Of a DNA stretch of 8,592 nucleotides, positions 7,302 through 8,592 are shown piece after piece; the stretch's first letter is position 1; the number at the start of each line of letters is the position of its first letter. The stretch lies in NCBI GenBank assembly GCA_017508345.1, contig JAFVZD010000083.1, positions 1-8,592 on the forward strand. The letters run 5' to 3'. Source of the DNA: Clostridia bacterium. Its GTDB lineage: Bacteria; Bacillota_A; Clostridia; Christensenellales; UBA1242. Made by a program: the position numbers and the translations under genes. The notes under the pieces are model-generated. The model saw nothing but the letters and a program-made list of their open reading frames with translations. It ran no database searches and was not told the origin of the DNA.

Positions 7302-8312
7302 TTACCTGCCCTCTCGCATCACATCCAATTCCGCATCACTCACAAATACATTCAATATATTCTTTGTACTCATTACACTATTCTCAAATTCTGTCATACC
7401 ATCATTGTATATCTTGATAGCACTTACACCAAACATACCTATCTGAGTTAATGTCTTTTGCACCGTTACGCTAGTTAGATATCGTACAAAATTTTTAGCA
7501 CAATTCACCACTCCCTCATCCTCGCCCGTAATAGCAATATATTGTACCAAATCATTGTATCCACTCAAATACCTATAATTACAATTACTGATTACCCCCA
7601 AATTTACTTTATTCTGCAACCTATGATAATCCCTCTGCGTTCCCAATAACACATTATAATTCTTACCTACCACAAAATTTTTGTATGCCTCATATGCATC
7701 CATTTTGTCCTCACTTATACTCACACAATTCAATTCACTCAGCACATTACTAGTCACATTCGCGTCCTGACCATACCCCAATACTGCCCTATATCCGCCC
7801 ATAGGTTCATTAGGTAGATTGACCATATCTACATCCAAGGTACTAGCCAAAATATACCCACCCATACACCACGGTATAGCCAATTGTTTGCCTGCCACCA
7901 TACCACTAGCCATCAATTCCGCCCTCACAGGTGTCTTGATATCCAATTCTCTACAATATCCATACAATAATTCTCCCGCTCCCACTCCAAAAGATATCAT
8001 ATCTGGCTTTTTGCCCACACTCAGCATGTTTTTTAATTGCTCAATATTCAATGTCCGCACAAAGATATATACATTACTATTCAATTCTTGGAATTTGAAT
8101 GCAGTTTTTTCTAGATACCTAGACCTACTCGCACTACCTCCCTCAAAGGTATCTACCTGCCACAACTCTACAAAAGTAGTATTTTTTGGTAAATCTTTAT
8201 TCCAAATATTACTCACACCATATATCTTAGGTAAAATCACCATAGGCGAGATTACCATAAACACTATCGCACACACCAAGAATATCCCAAACACAACATC
8301 CGCTTTTCTCAA
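7302..8312 (-). CDS. Membrane-anchored extracellular solute-binding-like protein (ABC transporter family 1 type)
   Basis: A 336-residue protein resembling the sugar-type (family 1) solute-binding proteins of ABC importers, but compact against the usual 400-450. Seen: a short basic N-terminus (MRK) and one hydrophobic segment (about 6-28), then an exported domain. Similarity is by motif: ELWQVDTFEGGSASR (49-63), KPDMISFGVGAGEL (102-115), IPWCMGGYIL (146-155), a GK-x-x-x-LLGTQRD block (216-228), and the C-terminal FVRYLTSVTVQKTLTQIGMF (275-294) that corresponds to the family's 'eFixYLtsxxvQxxLxxigmF' helix. C14 lies in the hydrophobic segment but lacks Gly, Ala or Ser before it, so there is no lipobox; no AxA signal peptidase site is obvious, so it is probably an uncleaved membrane anchor. 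No permease or ATPase gene is present. It starts at TTG with GAGG seven bases upstream. It is inserted between uvrC and murB, which usually lie closer together. Transport or sensing role is inferred; ligand unknown. Confidence 0.7.
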   Translation of the reverse strand: MRKADVVFGIFLVCAIVFMVISPMVILPKIYGVSNIWNKDLPKNTTFVELWQVDTFEGGSASRSRYLEKTAFKFQELNSNVYIFVRTLNIEQLKNMLSVGKKPDMISFGVGAGELLYGYCRELDIKTPVRAELMASGMVAGKQLAIPWCMGGYILASTLDVDMVNLPNEPMGGYRAVLGYGQDANVTSNVLSELNCVSISEDKMDAYEAYKNFVVGKNYNVLLGTQRDYHRLQNKVNLGVISNCNYRYLSGYNDLVQYIAITGEDEGVVNCAKNFVRYLTSVTVQKTLTQIGMFGVSAIKIYNDGMTEFENSVMSTKNILNVFVSDAELDVMREGR

Positions 8313-8354
8313 ATAAAAACCTCACACAAACTTTTTGTTTAGTTTATGCGAGGT
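8311..8354 (-). terminator. Intrinsic terminator after uvrC, overlapping the next gene's leader
   Basis: On the minus strand ACCTCGCATAAAC (8354-8342) pairs with GTTTGTGTGAGGT (8331-8319): 13 continuous pairs, two of them G-U, around a 10-base loop (8341-8332). The stem can extend by AAAG/TTTT, and it is followed directly by TTTTTATTT. It begins only 6 bases after the uvrC stop. Stem, loop and U-run fit a Rho-independent terminator. Because the downstream gene's SD and TTG codon lie in the 3' arm and U-run, it could also act as a conditional leader. Confidence 0.75.
8320..8323 (-). promoter_or_regulatory. Shine-Dalgarno GAGG of the solute-binding-like gene, sequestered in the terminator stem
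   Basis: GAGG lies seven bases upstream of the TTG at 8312-8310 and supports that start; no ATG is available near the N-terminus before the hydrophobic segment (the first in-frame ATG would remove most of it). The four bases are paired with CCTC of the 5' arm in the predicted hairpin, so the site would be masked in a read-through uvrC transcript. Confidence 0.55.
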
Positions 8355-8360
8355 CTTTAC

Positions 8361-8592
8361 TCAACTTTCATTAAAATATTTATAAATTTCTATAGCATTC
8401 TGTTTTGTGATACTAGGTACTTTCTGCAAATCCTCCATAGTAGCATTCTTTATAGCGTCAATAGACTTATAATATCTGTACAACGCCTTTCGCTTTTTCT
8501 CTCCTATTCCCGGTATTTCCTCCAATACGCTAGCCACCTTGTTCCTTAGACTCCTATGGAATGTTATCGCAAAGCGGTGTGACTCATCCCTA
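8361..8592 (-). CDS. uvrC: Excinuclease ABC subunit C (UvrC), C-terminal part only
   Basis: The last 76 codons of uvrC; the start lies beyond the right edge of the window. UvrC makes the two incisions flanking a lesion in nucleotide excision repair, acting with UvrA and UvrB. Seen: RDESHRFAITFHRSLR, the end of the RNase H-like endonuclease domain with the conserved His of its active site; then a tandem helix-hairpin-helix domain with EEIPGIGEKKRKAL and MEDLQKVPSITKQNAIEIY, which binds DNA and supports the 5' incision. It ends at TGA (8363-8361) right before the terminator hairpin. Frame read directly from 8591 downward. Placement upstream of murB matches clostridial gene order. Confidence 0.95.
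   Translation of the reverse strand, partial: RDESHRFAITFHRSLRNKVASVLEEIPGIGEKKRKALYRYYKSIDAIKNATMEDLQKVPSITKQNAIEIYKYFNES

Noticed and set aside
8265..8285. Lipobox at C14 of the solute-binding-like protein
   Set aside because: The residue before Cys is Val and the context is F-L-V-C inside the hydrophobic core, which does not fit the lipoprotein signal peptidase rule.
8364..8400. AT-rich TATAAA/TTTAAT boxes at the uvrC 3' end as a promoter for the solute-binding-like gene
   Set aside because: No convincing -35 at proper spacing; such boxes are expected by chance in this AT-rich coding end.
1..8592. Complete absence of TCGA
   Set aside because: I saw none, but CGA is rare on both strands here, so only a few were expected; not a clear signal.

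Overview
This window is a housekeeping gene cluster from a low-to-moderate GC member of the Bacillota, most likely a Clostridia lineage (roughly 40% GC by eye). The gene order uvrC, (inserted gene), murB, PHP-domain phosphoesterase, whiA, dnaE, pfkA, all on the minus strand, is the arrangement known from clostridial genomes. The proteins match gram-positive forms: a PHP-containing DnaE with a QISLF clamp-binding motif, WhiA, and a type II-like MurB. I would not name a genus from this sequence.

Layout in the direction of transcription, right to left. The last 76 codons of uvrC (8592-8361) are followed by a strong stem-loop that looks like an intrinsic terminator (8311-8354). Its 3' arm contains the Shine-Dalgarno of the next gene. 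That gene (8312-7302) encodes a membrane-anchored, solute-binding-like protein with no cognate permease in view. Then come murB (7268-6360) and the PHP gene (6367-5621), which overlap by 8 bases. A 50-base gap with a candidate promoter leads to whiA (5570-4548), dnaE (4540-989) and pfkA (977-), with gaps of 7 and 11 bases that indicate one transcription unit. The rapZ and glmR (yvcK) genes usually found between the PHP gene and whiA in this cluster are absent.

The left end is abnormal. Bases 1 to about 180 read on the plus strand as an internal piece of a BrnQ-type branched-chain amino acid carrier. pfkA runs into it tail-first and loses about its last 50 codons. GC skew flips sign at the same place. 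Two truncated genes meeting in inverted orientation suggest a real inversion or deletion breakpoint, or a chimeric read or assembly join. From sequence alone I regard an artefact, such as an amplification chimera, as at least as likely as biology.

Functionally the cluster combines DNA repair (UvrC), peptidoglycan precursor synthesis (MurB), a growth or division regulator (WhiA), the replicative polymerase (DnaE) and glycolysis (PfkA). I see no CRISPR array, rRNA, tRNA, insertion sequence or defence system, and no gene-free stretch over 300 bases. The points most worth checking are the left-end junction, the terminator/RBS overlap before the solute-binding-like gene, the missing rapZ-glmR pair, active-site substitutions in MurB and PfkA, and a marked depletion of GATC.
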